Made by a program: the position numbers and the translations under genes. Below, piece after piece: positions 62,295-64,000 of a stretch of 64,000 bases of DNA. Within the stretch, counting starts at the first letter, position 1. Each line of letters starts with the position of its first letter. This DNA comes from Streptomyces griseus (GTDB lineage: Bacteria > Actinomycetota > Actinomycetes > Streptomycetales > Streptomycetaceae). Location: the NCBI RefSeq assembly GCF_900460065.1, contig NZ_UAVD01000032.1, positions 186,001-250,000 on the forward strand, given 5' to 3'. The notes under the pieces were generated by a model. That model was not told the origin of the DNA. It saw only the letters and a list, made by a program, of their open reading frames with translations, and made no database searches.

Positions 62295-63896
62295 TCAGCC
62301 CCTGCGCAGCATCCGGGACGCCCCCGCCGCCACGGTGGTGGCCAGAACCCACCCCACCAGCACCAGCCCGGCCGCGGTCCACTGCCAGGCGTCCTCCATC
62401 CGCCAGTAGCCGTCCTGGCCGAGGTTGATCACCGGGATCAGCAGATCCAGCGCGTACAGGGCGGGATTCCACTGCGGATGCTCCTCGCCCTTGATGGAGG
62501 GCGGCGCGTGCTGCGCGAACGCCACCGTGCCCGCCGCCCACAGCACCGCCATCCACACCGCGGCCCGCCCCGGCCGGTAGCCGTACGCCACCGTCCAGTC
62601 CTGGAGGTAGCCCCAGGCCTTCGCGGCGAACGGCAGCGTCTCGCGGCGGCGGCGCTGCTTGGCGAGCAGCACCTCGCGCGCGTCCGCGTCCTCACCGCAG
62701 CTGCGCATCACCGTGGCCAGCCGCTCGTACGGCTCGGGGACGTACTCCGGGGTCGCGGCGAGCACCCACTCCAGCCGCCGGGAGAGCGGGAAGTGGCCGT
62801 AGGGGACGAGGTTCTCGTAGACGAAACCGCCCATCGCCAGACCGCCCGGGCCCGGCCAGCTCGTCGACAGGTCGATCAGGGTCACCACCTTCGCCCCGTT
62901 CAGCACGACGCGCCCCTCCTCCGGGCGCTCCGCGTTGAACCGCAGCTCCGGTGTCACGATCCGGCGCAGCGACAGCTCCTCCTGCCGGGTCATGGTGAAC
63001 CGGGCCTTGTGCAGGTCCACCGCGTCCCCGAACCGCCCGTCGTCCAGGCGCACCCCGCCCCGGCAGTCGAAGATCTGCGAGCGGGTGCCGCGCGCCGGTG
63101 TCGGGGCGTAGACCACGCCGTACGGGGGAGTGGTGCCCTGGTTCCCCGTGTCGACGCTCACCCACGCCTCGGTCATGTAGAGCGTGCGCTCCACCGTCAG
63201 CTGCGGGGCGTTCAGCGCGCGGCGGTCCTCCGCGGCGCGCAGCCGGCTGCCGCGCAGACTCAGCGAACCGCCCACCTTCGCCCCGCGCAGGCTCAGCTCG
63301 CCGAGCGTCTCGATCATCTCGGCCTGGAGGTCCTGCGCGACCGCCATGCCGTCCCCGACGATGGCCCGCCCGTGCCGGTCCGGGCCGACACTGAGCTGGT
63401 TGATCAGCAGATCCGTGCCGATCTGGGCGTCGGTCAGCCGGATGCCCCGGTCGATCCGGCAGCGCGGCAGATGCAGATCGCCCTCCGTGTGCAGTCGCGC
63501 GGCCTCCAGCCGGGGCAGCGCGCACCCCACCAGCCGCAGGGTCGTGAAGTGGCACTCGGGGAGCACCACCTCCTGCTCGAAGCGGCAGCCGGTCAGCTCC
63601 ACGTACGGAGCCACCCGGCCGCCCGCCAGGTCCAGCTTTCCGGTGATCCGCACCCCTCTGAGCTTCAGCGCCGCCACCCGGCCGGGCCGGGCCGGCGGGC
63701 CGCTCAGCAGCAGCCGCGCCACCGTGCGCGCGCCGACGCTCCGCTCGGGCCCCCACAGCTGCGGGGCGAACGGATCGTTGTGGGCCGGGTCGTAGCTGCG
63801 TAAGTCGTAGGTGGTCCCGTTGCGGAAGGACTGCCACATGCCCAGCTCCGCTGCGCTGAGGCCGTCCGGGATATCGCCTTCGTGCGGCTCGGTCAC
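62295..63896 (-). CDS. membrane-anchored repeat protein (often auto-named membrane-associated oxidoreductase)
   Basis: 533 aa. Residues ~70-370 consist of repeated short strands (VAALKLRGVRITGKLDLAGG, LTVERTLYMTEAW, LSLRGAKVGGSLSLRGS) in the manner of a right-handed beta-helix or pentapeptide-repeat-like fold. The C-terminal ~120 residues contain two hydrophobic segments (AVWMAVLWAAGTVAFA; WQWTAAGLVLVGWVLATTVAAG). No nucleotide-binding site is visible, so the oxidoreductase name used in Streptomyces is unsupported. GTG 63896 follows GGAGGGAG. Window end 63897-64000 shows nothing more. Confidence 0.8.
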   Translation of the reverse strand: MTEPHEGDIPDGLSAAELGMWQSFRNGTTYDLRSYDPAHNDPFAPQLWGPERSVGARTVARLLLSGPPARPGRVAALKLRGVRITGKLDLAGGRVAPYVELTGCRFEQEVVLPECHFTTLRLVGCALPRLEAARLHTEGDLHLPRCRIDRGIRLTDAQIGTDLLINQLSVGPDRHGRAIVGDGMAVAQDLQAEMIETLGELSLRGAKVGGSLSLRGSRLRAAEDRRALNAPQLTVERTLYMTEAWVSVDTGNQGTTPPYGVVYAPTPARGTRSQIFDCRGGVRLDDGRFGDAVDLHKARFTMTRQEELSLRRIVTPELRFNAERPEEGRVVLNGAKVVTLIDLSTSWPGPGGLAMGGFVYENLVPYGHFPLSRRLEWVLAATPEYVPEPYERLATVMRSCGEDADAREVLLAKQRRRRETLPFAAKAWGYLQDWTVAYGYRPGRAAVWMAVLWAAGTVAFAQHAPPSIKGEEHPQWNPALYALDLLIPVINLGQDGYWRMEDAWQWTAAGLVLVGWVLATTVAAGASRMLRRG

Positions 63897-64000
63897 GGCC
63901 GCTCCCTCCGTGCACACATGCTGTAGTGCTGTTCTTCCCTCCGTGTGACGCCGTGAAAGCTAGCGGTCAGCAGTGACAGCCGGACATGGCCGAGACGCCC

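Overview
The window is a GC-rich actinobacterial chromosome segment, almost certainly from Streptomyces. Evidence: many GTG (and a few TTG) starts, dense coding with one- to four-base stop/start overlaps, the Streptomyces order of the division and cell wall (dcw) cluster ending in ftsZ-pgeF-yggS-sepF-ylmG-divIVA, an FtsZ ending in EELDVPDFLK, and lineage-specific families (SAV_6107-type HEPN, DUF3040, Rv2175c-like). It is core chromosome. I saw no rRNA, tRNA, CRISPR array, transposase or integrase.

Left part (1-19.3 kb): a small beta-rich protein, an FAD reductase with a possible TetR-type operator, an Rv2175c-like DNA-binding protein, thiE and metF (apparently leaderless), a Tyr/Gly/Gln-rich membrane protein, a CrtI-like oxidoreductase and a DUF4126 membrane protein. 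A minus-strand operon of degenerate ABC ATPase, YhgE/Pip membrane protein and TetR follows, with a well-resolved promoter and palindromic operator. Next come a HEPN protein, a methyltransferase, a DUF3040 protein, the minus-strand MoxR-DUF58-transglutaminase operon and a beta-carbonic anhydrase.

Centre (19.7-37.7 kb): the dcw cluster rsmH-ftsL-ftsI-murE-murF-mraY-murD-ftsW-murG-ftsQ-ftsZ-pgeF-yggS-sepF-ylmG-divIVA. These genes make lipid II from UDP-MurNAc-tripeptide onward, build the septum and organise polar growth. mraZ is absent upstream and murC is absent between murG and ftsQ. Many junctions overlap, implying translational coupling; ftsZ has its own leader with promoter candidates and two hairpins.

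Right part (38-64 kb): ileS behind a translational T-box leader, a DksA/TraR-like protein with a lysine-rich tail and an incomplete zinc finger, lspA, an RluD-type pseudouridine synthase, a GNAT, a Na+/H+ antiporter, MscS, a dienelactone-hydrolase-like protein, a DsbA-like protein beside a cysteine-bearing membrane protein, DUF2252, dnaE, a small basic protein, a NYN-domain protein, an ABC exporter pair, a DUF2567-like membrane protein, YbaK, a LON-domain protein and two poorly characterised proteins. Strong perfect hairpins sit at most convergent gene ends.

The least explained items are the DsbA/two-cysteine membrane protein pair (a possible thiol-oxidation couple), two mini-ORFs that bridge neighbouring genes by overlapping both, the degenerate ATPase paired with YhgE, the orphan HEPN protein, and a 22-bp palindrome upstream of the DUF4126 gene.
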